Shown piece after piece: positions 46,838-58,075 of a stretch of DNA of 64,000 nucleotides. The stretch's first letter is position 1, and each line of letters begins with the position of its first letter. The stretch lies in NCBI GenBank assembly GCA_008477525.1, contig SPDT01000007.1:6696001-6760000 (forward strand), in the 5' to 3' direction. The notes below the pieces were generated by a model that saw nothing but the letters and a program-made list of their open reading frames with translations, was not told the origin of the DNA and made no database searches. This stretch comes from Hypomyces perniciosus (taxonomy: Eukaryota; Ascomycota; Sordariomycetes; Hypocreales; Hypocreaceae). The position numbers and the translations under genes were made by a program.

Positions 46838-47988
46838 TCATCTCAAGTCTGGATAGGCACTAAGCGAGAGAATACCGCCTGTATGGACAAACAAGACATT
46901 CCCCTGGAGTTCACCAGCCCGTACCATTTCACAAAGGCCCGTCAACGCCTTTCCGGAATAGACTGGATCTGTCAGTAATCCCTCAGTAGTTGCTGCGAGC
47001 TTGACATGCTCCCTCGTTCTCTCATCTAACCGACCGTAACAGCCCCCATTCCATCTTGTATCAATCTCGAAATCATTTTCCGTCACATCCTTATCTGGAA
47101 GACTGATCTTTGTGGCAGTTGTTTTCATGATTCCCAACACAAGCTGAACAAGCTCCCCCTTTTCCTTTGGACCCGCTGCAACTCCGATCAGCCGTCTTTT
47201 CTGCACTGCTTCTTCATTCTGGCTCCTAAGCCTATCGGCTAGTTTGAAGCCCGCAGCCATGCCAGCGATGGTGCTTCCAGACATCATCGCAACCACTATC
47301 GTGCTGAAGAAGACATCCATCTCGCGCTCCTTCTCGAGGATCTCAAAAGCCCATCGGGCATAGCCTAAGCCACCAAGCGGATGTGTTGATGCGCCAGATG
47401 GAATCCAGTATCCGTTGTCAGGGATCTCCTTAGTAGAGGTTCCTGGGAATCCCTGATGGGTTGCAGACATGAGGTGTGTCAATTGCATATTGCCCAAAAC
47501 CTTGTAGTCTCTGCTGAGGGAGACATCTGATGCTGCACTCCTCTCTGGCACTAAGTCTGAAATCTGCAGCACAGCCTTGAATCCTAGCTTCGCTGCAGCG
47601 GCTGCCACTTGTCGGACATGGTTGCTCTGAACGCCGCCTTCAGTGACAAGATGTGTCGGCCGCGGTGACTGGGCAGTTGCATCCGCCAGGACTGAGCTTT
47701 CTAATTAGCTGAATGTTCTTCAGTGGTGAATTTCAACGGTAAAACATATACTGAGGATCTCGTCACTTGAGTGAACTCACCATATTCCAGTTTGCGAAGC
47801 TTATTGCCGCCACCACCACCAAGGCCACTGTTCACATCTTCGCGGCTCACGTATACACGTACCAAATGGGACTCGCTACCTTGGATGAGATGCTCAGTCA
47901 AACGATCCAATGCCTCAATTATAGGCGGCGAGGGAAACAGCAAGGGCTGTCGCGGAATTGAGGCAAACGGTTCTGGAAGGACAACCAT
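46838..47988 (-). CDS. PLP enzyme of the ACC-deaminase/D-cysteine desulfhydrase family, 356 aa
   Basis: Complement of join(46838..47700,47781..47988), 356 aa; one 80-nt intron between LEY and ESSVL. Family signs are GGGGNKLRKLEY with the PLP lysine (Lys63), EGGVQSNHVRQ (95-100 region) cradling the cofactor, GYWIPSGASTHPLGGLGYA, and the C-terminal DPVYSGK and FVHTGG. In characterised enzymes, ACC deaminases carry Glu and Leu at the two specificity positions after the Tyr and in H-x-GG, whereas D-cysteine desulfhydrases carry Ser/Thr. Here they are Ser318 and Thr343, so D-cysteine (or another D-amino acid) elimination is the better guess than ACC cleavage. Cytosolic; no lesions. It is convergent with the aldehyde dehydrogenase. 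Confidence 0.9.
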
Positions 47989-50900
47989 TTTGTGGTATGT
48001 TCCGAGGTTTGGTTGCCCGACTCTCTGTTGCCTGTGGATTTCCTTAGGACGGCAGAATCGCTATATGAATGAGTGATTGATGATGAAGCGAAGTCGAGAC
48101 CTACGAGGCGCAAAAGACGAATGACATGATATTAATAATACTTGAATGTGACAACCACGCCCTAATATTGATTCCAAACCATCGGGCCGTATTATTCGTA
48201 TTTGTAATGGAATGCAATTCTGTGTTGACGTCAGGACGGGTTGCCCCGGAGCATTGCGGGCCCCCACCAGAGTCGAAGCTTGAACTAGAGCTGAAGTGGA
48301 CAGCCTCAAATAACTCTCAAATATCGGCAGTTGAGAGCAATATCTAACCTAGAGAAACGGGCTTGTGAGACTATTGCCCGCCAGAAAATTGGTGGAACTA
48401 GAGGATATTTCCCTCCTTGCTTGGGACTGGGAGACGTTTTTGTCGTTTTGACGACAAACAAGATGTAATAAGCCTCCTTTGCTCGATGCGGAGGGGCATC
48501 AGTATTACTCGGATCCGGGCCACCTCTGATATCTGCGCCAATTTAACTCAAGTCGAGTCGTCAATCGGGGAAGCCTTTCTATCGACTCCATGCCCGCTGT
48601 ACATTTCCCTGAAATAACTAGAATCAGGTCTGAAAACGAATAGACTTTCCTCCATTCTAGCGCTTGTTGTTGAGTGTCTTGGAAACCTCATACAAGCAGG
48701 TGGCACAGGCGACGAAGAAACTGGGCATTGATATGCTCGGTTTAACACCACGGCTGAGGTACTCCGAATGAAATTGCACGCGTACGAACCAGTGGTGGTT
48801 GTGCCGCGTGATCATCTCTATGCCCTAGCCCTTGACGTCCTTGCTGACGCACGCAGGTGAGCCCAGCCGATCGAGCTGGCCAACCATATACAGCGCATGT
48901 AGCCGCGAGCTTGGTCTTGTAGACACGGTAATGTTTCGCCAGGAGTTGTCAAGTAGTCGTCGGAAGGGTCAAACTAGAGACGTTCGCGTGTGAATGATCG
49001 CATGGTTGGTACGCTGTGGATGAAGTTCCTCGATCTCCAGGCCTCGCTCTCATTCTTGAGGCGCAACGCGTCCAACCAGACGAGCTCGAGCTTCTTGTGA
49101 CAATGCATGGCGGTGTCCTCGAGCAACTTTTGTACACTGGCGTTGGTACCTTTGGACCAAGCATAAATTGGCTATCGAGCCCAATCCACACTGGTATCAT
49201 GATCATGTAGTGCCTCCAAGCTCAAGTGCGTTTGACTCAGTTCGTCCATTCGGTCAATTTGCGTACTCCGCGCGGCCAGCGTCTAAATGAATGGGGATCG
49301 AGGAGGTTGCTCATAGTGCTCAGAATCACCTGTGAGTCGAGGAGTAGCGTCCGGCGGTACCGTTGGGTCCGTTATGCACGAAGAAGACGACCTCTCGATA
49401 TCTCCTCGGGTGAACGGCCATTACATACCAGGCCGGTAGAAGCTGGATCGCGGAAAAGGACTCAGCGGGCACCATAGACGCAGCATAGATTTTGCGTACT
49501 CGCAGAGGTTGATTTGTTGATGATCGTATAATAAGGTAGGTATGAGCCCTTGCCATCCCGGACGTGACACCCTTAGCCTTTTACCCCACGAAGCTGAGTC
49601 CTGAAACAGAATTACTAGTACTATTAGCTCTATGTACTAGTATTCCTCCATATTTCTGTTAGCAGGCCAGAGGTTGCGTTAATCTAGGGTTAGTCTAGGG
49701 CTGGCTATTGTTATGGTTATGATTACCTAGGTAGGTATGATGGGGAGGAAACTGCCGACGGAAGGATCCGCTGAGAAGACGTGGCAGAAAATGTTGATAT
49801 ACGAAGTACCTTAGTGCGACGATGCATACCTACCATAAGGCTTTGTACCTTAGTAACAGTAGTAGTACTCCGTACGGAATATATAGTACTTGATCGCGAT
49901 AAGTACTTTCCAAATCAATATCGCATAATATTATGCAATGCAAACGGGTTAAAGGCATGAAGTACTTCGTGCTAAGCTCTAAATGCATCTTTGAGCTCCC
50001 CCAGTTCTGCCAAGTAAAAAGGCATGTATAAAACACCCTCTAAACATGTTCGGTGTTTTATGTACTAATATGTACTACCACCATCGGATCCCATCGCCAA
50101 ATTAGGAACGTGTTGGTATACTTCGTAATGCGGCATTTTTTATGGCGATTCGTCACATGGCATTTGTCCATTTAGTATCCCCAGGAACTTTGAACATAAT
50201 ACGAGTACTATTTACTACGCCATTACCCCCTGACCAATGCAGGAGTACTAGCTTTACCTTTAACCACTTCAATCTCACGAATTTAATACTATCCACACCT
50301 ACTTCTTACGTGCCGTGATACCAGGACAAGCCGGCCTCGGGCCGAATTATGAATCATCGGCCCGGAATATAGACACTTAGCTCTAAAAACATACTTTTCA
50401 ATATAAAGTGAAATTAAGCAGCTTTCTTTCATAATAGTACTGGCTTTAATTAGAAACAGGTCTCCATCAGCAGCCTTTATACCTACCTAGCTGGAGAGCA
50501 GTACTTGTAGATCGTATACAAGACCCTGGGGTGAAGGAGACAATGCTATGAGGCTTGACTGGATATTGTTGCGTAAAGCGGAGTGTATAGTCAGCACATT
50601 CATTTCACTATACGGGTCGAAAGGCACCTGAATTCCTGCTCTGTTCATCGCTCCTGCTGCTGTCTAGAGAATTATTCCTGTCATCACTAATAGTTTCCCG
50701 GCCAGCTAATTTATAGTACTAGAAGAACGCGTCGCGTTCTTCTTCTGCACCCTTTTAGATCCTCCTAGAGTTCCACCTCGTATTCCAATTCGTGTTATCT
50801 TCATCGGGCTTTTTCCAACAATCCACATTATCCAACAGATGTGTTGTTAATATGTTACACGAACAATTGATATAGCTGGTAGCTGGATCAATTTTGTAAA

Positions 50901-51192
50901 GTTGCGTGGGCTAACGCAGGAAACGAGATTGATAGTACTACTCCGTATTGGCGCTGAGATTGTGCATGCAAGTCTTGCTTTGTCCAGCAGCTAGTGGTGC
51001 CCTCATGCTCACGTACTCGTAGACCTTGGCTGGCTCAATTGGCCAAATAGAGTAACATATCACATGTAGTACTACGAAGTACACATATCGTAAGTGGAGA
51101 AGGCAAAGTGTTTATAGAGTAAGCGATGACGCTGATCGTTTCTTGCAACTATTCCTAACTTTAAGATGGTGATTATCTACGGAGTACATAAC
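47989..51192. other. Long intergenic region
   Basis: 3.2 kb with no gene I can support. Overlapping open frames at 48949-49210 on both strands and a fragment reading YEPVVVVPRDHLYALALDVL (about 48780-48850) could be relics but match nothing I know. From about 49800 to 51190 the DNA is rich in TACTCCGTA-type motifs and short palindromes. Two hairpin candidates lie at 50339-50366 and 50721-50743. Confidence 0.5.
50721..50743. repeat. Perfect 11-bp inverted repeat (hairpin)
   Basis: AGAAGAACGCG and its exact reverse complement are separated by one T. No run of T follows immediately, so it does not look like a bacterial-type terminator, and the DNA is fungal. Role unknown. Confidence 0.7.
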
Positions 51193-51952
51193 GTGGCCCA
51201 CCATAACACCGTGACCCTAACACCGAGGCCGTTTTACACCAAAAATACGATTGTGTTGAAATTCTATTAAAATTATAAAATAATATTAAGAGATTTTATA
51301 ACTTATCAGGTATCTTTTCTATAAGTTATATATTGTATAATTAAGTTTACAAGTATATAGAGTTAACATTCTATTAAATATAGAATTTTCAATTTTACTG
51401 TTAAGACTTTACTAGTATTTACTAGTATTTACTAGTATTTCTATAACACAAATATAATTAATAATTTCAAACACTAAATAATATTTATAAAATCTAGGAT
51501 TATGGTTTATTATTAAGAAAAGTCTAATTTATATATTTAACTCTAGAAAAGCTATATATTTATTATAAGTATATAAATATAAATTTTATAGAAAATATGA
51601 ATTTTTCAAAGATTTACTTTTTATATATTTTAGAATTTACTGTTAACTAATAACATTAAAAATGCATAAAAATCTATATTATAATATTTGAATTTTTCTT
51701 ATTCTTTTATATAAAAACTAGACTTTTAGATATATATTTTAAGATAGTTAAATTTCTATATAAATATTATTATAAATACTTTCATCCTATATAATATTTT
51801 TCAAATATTTTTATATACATTTCTATATAATTAGATATTTTAATGTTGAAAACCCATATATTTTAATTCTATATTGGAGTCATAATAGAATTTCGAAAAA
51901 TTGTATTTTTGGTGTAAAATGGCCTCGGTGTTAGGGGGGTCACGTGGGCCAC
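51193..51952. mobile_element. AT-rich inverted-repeat element of about 760 bp
   Basis: Left arm (about 51193-51285) GTGGCCCACC..CCTAACACCGAGGCCGTTTTACACCAAAAATACGATT matches the reverse complement of the right arm (about 51880-51952), where CCTAACACCGAGGCC-A-TTTTACACC and AAATACAATT occur; differences are mostly G/A transitions plus a small indel near the tips. The interior of 600 bp is extremely AT-rich and has no long frame. It includes three 10-bp tandem units TTACTAGTAT (about 51410-51440). The exact ends and target duplication are uncertain. Best read as a non-autonomous transposon altered by repeat-induced mutation. Confidence 0.75.
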
Positions 51953-53071
51953 CTTAAGTGTTGGTTTGGTTAGTTTTGGGAAGCATTTGGCAGGCTTAGC
52001 GGCCCCTTAGTGGATTTGCTGTGATAGTACTCCGTACTACTACTAGGAGTAACCCCTGGTGGAGAGCTAGATGGTGGAAATGAGAGAGTACGAGTAGTAG
52101 TACTACTACCAGAAGCCGGTGTCGTGTGATTAATTGCCTACGGAGTGCTCCTCCTGCTAATAATTATCTACTACGTAGTCGGTTGCGGTCTTTGTGGCAA
52201 TACTTATTCTACCTAATTAATGCCTAGCTACTTCGTATACTTACTTACATATCTACTACAGTGGTGAGAATAAAGTGTCATTAACTTTTGTAAGGCAACT
52301 CTATACATACATAGTAGAAAATTTACAGAAACTGTTTGCGTAGCACTATACCTAGTACCTACATAGTACTCCGTACATACAGTGATCATTAGGTAGGGTA
52401 CTACTCCGTACTATACGGAGTATAGGTACTTGGACTAGCCACTAGCTAGTCTGTGCTAGTAGTAGTACTAGTACGTAGTCGTAGTTCATATTAGAGTGCG
52501 TACGGAGTAGATACTACTCGTATTACTCCGTAGTAGTACTCGTATTACATGACGCTCAGTGCCGGGATCAGGGTCTAATTAATATCTAGCGGCGTTACTT
52601 TGTATAAGGAGACGGTACTCGTAAGTACCACCTAAATTGATTACCGATTCCCCGAATGTAGCGACTTGCCTGTACTACAGAAAGCGAGATCAATCTCAAT
52701 CAGATCAGTAGTAATAGTTAATCTTGCTCATACTGGAACGGAGTACGGAGTACTCCGTAGTGAAAATATATTCATAAAGAAGCAGACCAATATACGGAGT
52801 ATGGAGAGTAATCGTGTCTTTTCATGTAGCATCAACTTGGAGACCCATTGTGCCAAAGAATAGCAAGGGCGGCGGCTTTCCCAAATAGGATACAAGAAGG
52901 GAGAAGTCTCGTGTTAAAAAGAAATACTACTACTAAGTACGGAGTACTCCGTACTACTTCTACTCTGACACACCTCCTCATCGAGCAGCGCAAGCAGACA
53001 TTAGTACCCGATATCCCATTACTACTACATCTTGTCCTCCTGCAATTCTCTTCCTAGCCCCAAGTTCGAAC
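51953..53071. repeat. Cluster of TACTCCGTA/TACGGAGTA palindromic motifs
   Basis: 1.1 kb upstream of the GT32 gene with the densest run of this nonamer in the window: for example 52028, 52402, 52414, 52744 overlapping 52751, and 52938 overlapping 52945 (the last two pairs form 16-bp palindromes). Runs of GTA/ACT trinucleotides lie between them. No gene is recognised. It probably includes the GT32 promoter. Confidence 0.75.
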
Positions 53072-54136
53072 ATGTTTTTTCCTGCTCGGCGGTGTCAGAC
53101 CCGTCTCTTCTTGTCCATTAGCAGTTTCCTCTTTATTGCATTCATTACCTTTATTGCCCTCCCCTTCAACCATGGCTTGCGTGAAGACGCGCTCGATTTC
53201 GTCCGCCCAGCCTGGTTCTACATCAGTGGCCTCACACGCTATGATTTCCGCCCAACACCACATGAGCAGGCCTGCCTTGACGGCACCGTGACGCGAATCA
53301 ACGCTCCCGGTATGACCGATGGCATTCCCAAAGTCGTTCACTTCATCACAGGTGTCGACAAGCCTAACCCTGTTACATTGATGTTTTGGCTGGCCGTTCG
53401 CGCCGCCTCCGCTAATCTAGGACCGGATGCCGAGATCCGTTTCCACTACGTCTATTTGAGCGAGGAGGGTCCTTGGTGGCCCGATGTGCGAGACCGCGTT
53501 ACCCTCGTGCCTCACAAATCGAATTTTCTCGACGAATTTGCCAACACTATACCGCCGCCACCAAAGTGGCAATCTGCCCACAAGGCGGATATCCTTCGAT
53601 TACAGATTCTTCGAGACGAAGGGGGTATTTACCTCGATACAGATATTATATTACTGCGCCCGCTAGAGACCTTACTGACTGGCCGCCGGGATGTTGTCAT
53701 GGGTCATGAGGGAGGGCATCGTACAGGCATGTGCAATGCGGTTATACTGGCCAAGAAGAGTGCCCCCTTTCTCGAACGCTGGTATCGAATGTATAACAGC
53801 TTTGACCCTAACAACTGGAACTATCACTCGGTCATCTTGCCAGGCAAGCTCGCCGACGCCCACCCAGACGATATCTGCCAGCTTTCGCCCACTGCTTTTT
53901 TCTGGCCCCTCTGGACTGATGACCAAGTCGCTTGGATGCATAAACCTCTGAGCCGCGACGAAGCTGCCAATGTATCTGCCACAATTGAACGTACAGGCGG
54001 TGTACTATTCCCTGGGCAACTTGCCTACCACGCAAGTGGGGCGAAGAATCATATGAAATCGTCAACACCAGAGCACATTATGCGCAACGATACAAGATTC
54101 AACTTATTAGTCCGAAGATACATCACCATGAGTTAG
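53072..54136 (+). CDS. GT32-type glycosyltransferase (DXD sugar-binding family), 354 aa
   Basis: Single-exon ORF. Type II membrane layout: short cytosolic head, TM anchor at about 12-32 (LFLSISSFLFIAFITFIALPF), then a lumenal catalytic domain. The Gly_transf_sug signature is clear: PKVVHFITG (86-94), KADILRLQILRDEGGIYLDTDIILLRPLE with the DXD metal site Asp189-Thr-Asp191, and GHEGGHRTGMCNAVILAKKSAPFLERW. This family includes Och1-type mannosyltransferases and inositolphosphoceramide mannosyltransferase-like enzymes. Golgi location is inferred from topology; donor and acceptor unknown. Complete and undamaged, isolated between repeat-rich regions. Confidence 0.92.
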   Translation: MFFPARRCQTRLFLSISSFLFIAFITFIALPFNHGLREDALDFVRPAWFYISGLTRYDFRPTPHEQACLDGTVTRINAPGMTDGIPKVVHFITGVDKPNPVTLMFWLAVRAASANLGPDAEIRFHYVYLSEEGPWWPDVRDRVTLVPHKSNFLDEFANTIPPPPKWQSAHKADILRLQILRDEGGIYLDTDIILLRPLETLLTGRRDVVMGHEGGHRTGMCNAVILAKKSAPFLERWYRMYNSFDPNNWNYHSVILPGKLADAHPDDICQLSPTAFFWPLWTDDQVAWMHKPLSRDEAANVSATIERTGGVLFPGQLAYHASGAKNHMKSSTPEHIMRNDTRFNLLVRRYITMS

Positions 54137-54775
54137 ATCTTGGCGAGTTTTGGGGGCATTCCCGAGATAGATGTCTATGGGTCGTTCCGTTGCTCCTCCC
54201 GATTTTCGCTTGCTTGGCACCTAGCTATATTTCTTTGGCTGGACCTAAGAATGTATGGCAAGGATGCCAAATCGCAACCTTCAGAGTACATCTTTTGTGG
54301 AACTCCTGGTTGCAGACTCGAAGCAGCCGAGGAGAAGATTATCCACTATGATAATCACAACGGTGATCGTACTATCTGACGAACCTCACCAAATGACAAT
54401 ATTCCAGACACCCTAGATACATCAGCATCAACTTCTCCCTCCTATTGGAGATCAAGGGCTATTCCACAAGTCAGAGCGGCGTCGAATAGAATGTCCATAA
54501 TGGGGGGATTTGGTTGGTTCAGACGGCTCTGGTTAGCAGACCAGGATAACAGTAGGCTAACTTGACCTCAATACTAATTAAATATCCAGCAAATGCTTCT
54601 TGCTCTATATAATCGGCGGGTCGACCTGTCAAGCAGTGTTTTTACCAAGTGGTAAGCCGGAAAAAAGCAATAAGGATAAACCTCTAGTGCTATATCAAGA
54701 TTGCATATTCCGTACATGTCATAATAGTGACAAAAAAATAAGCTTAATGGAAATATTTCGTAGTAGTACGGAGTA

Positions 54776-55129
54776 CAGTCTACCCCCTGAATTATTCCTT
54801 AGCGGTACTTTTCACGATAATAAGCAGCCAATAAAAAAACAGCAGCAGATACATCATTAGGATGCAATATCTAATAGCAGTCAAGATAATTATCCAGTAT
54901 AGCTTTCTAAAGCTTAATTGTTGTACTATATTATATCTAATTCTTCCTTTATCTCTGAAGATAGTATTGGGTTATATATTATTTTATATCCTCTTATTAA
55001 AGCCTAATATATAGAGGTGCTCTATATATACGGAGTACTACTTCGATACTGTTAAGAAAGTACATTCTTTTGAGTGTAGCGGTAGTGTGGCCGAGGTCAC
55101 GACCAAGGAATAATTCAGGGGGTAGACTG
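54776..55129. mobile_element. MITE, 354 bp, 25-bp perfect TIRs, TA target duplication
   Basis: The left terminus CAGTCTACCCCCTGAATTAT continues to ATTCCTT and is matched exactly by the reverse complement of the right terminus. Both ends abut TA (54774-54775 and 55130-55131). Termini starting CAGT with TA duplication are typical of Tc1/mariner-pogo (Fot1-type) elements. The 300-bp interior is AT-rich without coding capacity, so the element is non-autonomous. Perfect ends suggest relatively recent activity compared with the 43.1-kb MITE. Confidence 0.9.
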
Positions 55130-56930
55130 TACTATGTGATTAGTTCTAGTGTTTTTGGGCTTCATTTCAATGTTTTGATGTTACTTTGGCTAAGTAGGCT
55201 GTGTTTTGTTCTTTTCTTTTCTTTTCTTCCTTTTGCTACGTCTCCATTGGGTTGATGGGAGTACGCGGCCCCTGCCTTCGTCTATCTCTCAACTGGTAAA
55301 AAAGCACACTGTACGGAGTATATTTTCTCTCCTTTTAAATAAGGACTACTAGTAGAAGCCACTCCTAGTTGGTGATACATCTTCCTTAACCCTTGATTTC
55401 ATTAAGCAGCGCCTGTACTCCTAGGGTCGCAAAATCGGCCTTTCCCCCACACTTGATGTTTTGTGATCTCGACGAGGGGGCGGGGGGTACACACTTCGTG
55501 GCTTACACCAACTTTCGAGTCGATCGCTCTGATATGACAGAGCACACACACAAACTGGATTCTTTACTATGTCAGTAATTCGTTTTGCAGATATCGATGA
55601 TCCGTTTCAATCCCCGAAAACGTCCAAAGCGCCTTTTTGGCTCGTTTTTATTGTCCAAGATTAATGAATTCAGGCGGCCATTCCTTTTGCATCATCGTGC
55701 ACCGCCCGTGTGAACTTTAGGCATTCCATTCATCCTTGAGTGCGTGCTGATAAGAACTCAAGCCATTGGTCCCCTCTCCTGACATGAGTCGTGTTGTATG
55801 GTAATGGCACCGCAATAAGCTTCACAAAACATGGTAGGAATGTGATTTTTACACAACTATGCCGCTTCAACGGAGCACATTCCCCGTGTTATGCGTCCGC
55901 GTGCGTAGCAGTTCTTTTGGTTGTCTACGCCAGGTCTTGGAAAAAAAGCCACGGTCGTGGAATTAACCCATTATGACGATCCACAATTCAGCGCTGCCAG
56001 GATTTTTTCTCGCTTCTCGAAAGTTCAGCATGTTCTTATTAATATGGCATTCTCAACAAACGGCCTGTATATCCTTTGGCTCCATATTCGAATGCTAGAT
56101 TGGCAAACCCCAGCTGAACACCCCTCTCAGATAGAGAGCATCTAGGTGGGGTCAGGGAACCGGAACCCCCGGATAGGGTGTCAATTAGAGTTAAAAGCTT
56201 ACCTGCAAATGAGCAGACCTGGGGAGCCGCCCGCTTTATTAAACTAATGCATAGCCAGAAAATGGACCCCAAAGCAAAAGCGATTGGTGGGCTCTACCTT
56301 AAACTATTCTGCGTTTGTTTGTGATGTTGTTAAGGTTCTGACCTGGAGGACTGCCTATAATAGCCCCAAGAAGAGTGGAATCAGGACGATAGGTTAAGAG
56401 GACCATGGCGAGTACATTGGATTACGCTTACCAAAACAAGGCATTTTCCTTTCGTGATTGATTTCACACAAAGCTGTGAATAGACCAAATGGACTGCCCA
56501 ATTAACCGTTCACCAACATCGGATCATCGGTGATAGCACCGATAGGCTAACTTTACCATTCGACACTGCTCTGTATATTGCTTGAATTTCTAAATAACCA
56601 AGATACCGTTTCTTGGCCAGGACTGAAATGCATGAATCATGGCTGAATCTAATGTACGTAGGGCCATCGCCCCATCCTTGTCAGCCACATCCGATACCCT
56701 TAACCACGATCATTCTCAACCTCAATTAACATGCGCTCGTAACGGCGCTTCCCTGCTTAAAGTTTTAGCCATGCAAAGTTTTAAACTTGGATGTCGATCT
56801 GAAGGAATGTTGAACATGGACCAGTCCGCTCGACTTATCTTATGATCCCATTCTTGGAAGACATTGGGCTGTCTGTCCCCAAGCTAGATGAAGCCAAATA
56901 CATCCTTGTCTTATCGATCGAATCCATTAG

Positions 56931-56938
56931 TATATATA
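56931..56938 (+). promoter_or_regulatory. TATA box candidate for the aquaporin gene
   Basis: TATATATA at 56931-56938, 166 bp before the ATG at 57104. A start of transcription some 30 bp after it would fall downstream of the in-frame ATG at 56888, which supports 57104 as the translation start. Confidence 0.45.
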
Positions 56939-57103
56939 CCCGGAGTTAAATCACTGAGCCGGTTGGTTTTACATACAGCTTGGAACCCGCTGTCTTTCTG
57001 CAATTTTCCTTCACGTTTGTCGAACTTGAACCCAAGCCCAACCACCTGCGATACGTCCGGCCATCATCAATTCCAGAGAGGTTTACGAAGAGCCACCGCA
57101 AGC

Positions 57104-58075
57104 ATGTCGCATATGTTCCCCGACCCAGCTAGAAATTGCCTCGTGATACTCGTGGGTGAATTTTGCGGGACGTTCATGTTTCTGCTCATGGCCTTTATCG
57201 GCACCCAAGCAGCCATCGATAACAACTCACCTGGCAATCCCAATGCACCACTATATCCATACAGTCTTTTGTATATCGCCTCATCTTTTGGCACTGCACT
57301 GGCTGTCAATGTATGGATCTTTTATCGGGTGACTGGAGGCATGTTCAACCCTGCGGTAAGTACAACGCAATGTCACAATAAACATGAGTGAGTGTTGACG
57401 TTACATTAGGTCACGCTTGGTCTTGCTCTAGTTGGCGCAGTCAAACCTCTCCGAGCTTTAATGATCTTGCCAACGCAACTGGTTGCGGCTATCGCCGCGT
57501 CCGCAGTTGTTGCCGGACTCCTCCCTGGTCCACTTGGCGTCGCCAACAAGCTCGGCGATGGAACCAGCATTGCGCGCGGCCTCTTTATAGAGATGTTCTT
57601 GACGTCGCAACTCGTCTTGACTGTGTACTTCCTTGCTGTCGAGAAGCACCGCGCTACATTTCTCGCCCCTGTTGGCATTGGGCTCTCTGTCTTCATCGCC
57701 CACCTTGCGGGAACAAACTTCACGGGAACATCCATCAACCCGGCAAGGTCATTTGGTCCTGCAGTCGTCACGAGTTTTACGGGATACCAGTGGATTTATT
57801 GGCTTGGACCCTTCATGGGTTCGTTCCTGGCCTTTGGCGTCTACAGCTTACTCAAGTGGCTAGAGTATCATACTGCCAATCCTGGACAGGACGCGGACGA
57901 TCAAAGGGGGTCATCACCGACCGTACCAACGCCAAGTCAGGGGACGTTTAACCGACTCAACAGCCCACCTGGTACCAGCGATAATAATTTCAAAAAACCA
58001 ACGACCCCAAGAGGTAGGAAGGACAGCGGAATTGGCGATCATCCATCCCCAACCACAGGATTTAACGCAGTCTGA
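57104..58075 (+). CDS. Aquaporin (water-channel type), 305 aa
   Basis: Join(57104..57355,57410..58075), 305 aa; one 54-nt intron splits the first NPA motif from VTLG. Six hydrophobic segments, first half ending NPA (82-84), second half TSINPARSFGPAV (Asn194-Pro-Ala). After the second NPA comes Arg-Ser rather than the Arg-Asp of glycerol facilitators, and loop/TM5 has FIAHLAGTNFTG with His182. Both point to an orthodox water aquaporin. The C-terminal 75 residues are hydrophilic, Ser/Thr/Pro-rich and probably cytosolic and phosphorylated. An ATG at 56888 would add 72 poorly structured residues and lies upstream of the TATA box, so it is not preferred. Plasma membrane location is inferred. Confidence 0.93.

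Larger units (their letters stand above)
54137..57103. other. Long intergenic region with a MITE
   Basis: Apart from the transposon at 54776-55129 I see no gene. 54880-55040 is AT-rich. TACGGAGTA motifs occur at about 54767, 55029 and 55312. Frames such as 55393-55578, 55791-55976 and 56039-56272 show no domain. The promoter of the aquaporin gene lies at the right end. Confidence 0.55.

Noticed and set aside
46472..46978. 168-codon plus-strand ORF between aldehyde dehydrogenase and the PLP enzyme
   Set aside because: It overlaps the PLP gene antisense, shows no domain, and sits where two 3' UTRs converge.
48949..49210. Overlapping ORFs on both strands that look protein-like
   Set aside because: No family is recognised and there are no splice-linked partners; left as unassigned intergenic DNA.
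56888..57103. 72-residue N-terminal extension of the aquaporin
   Set aside because: It lies upstream of the TATA box and has no conserved features.
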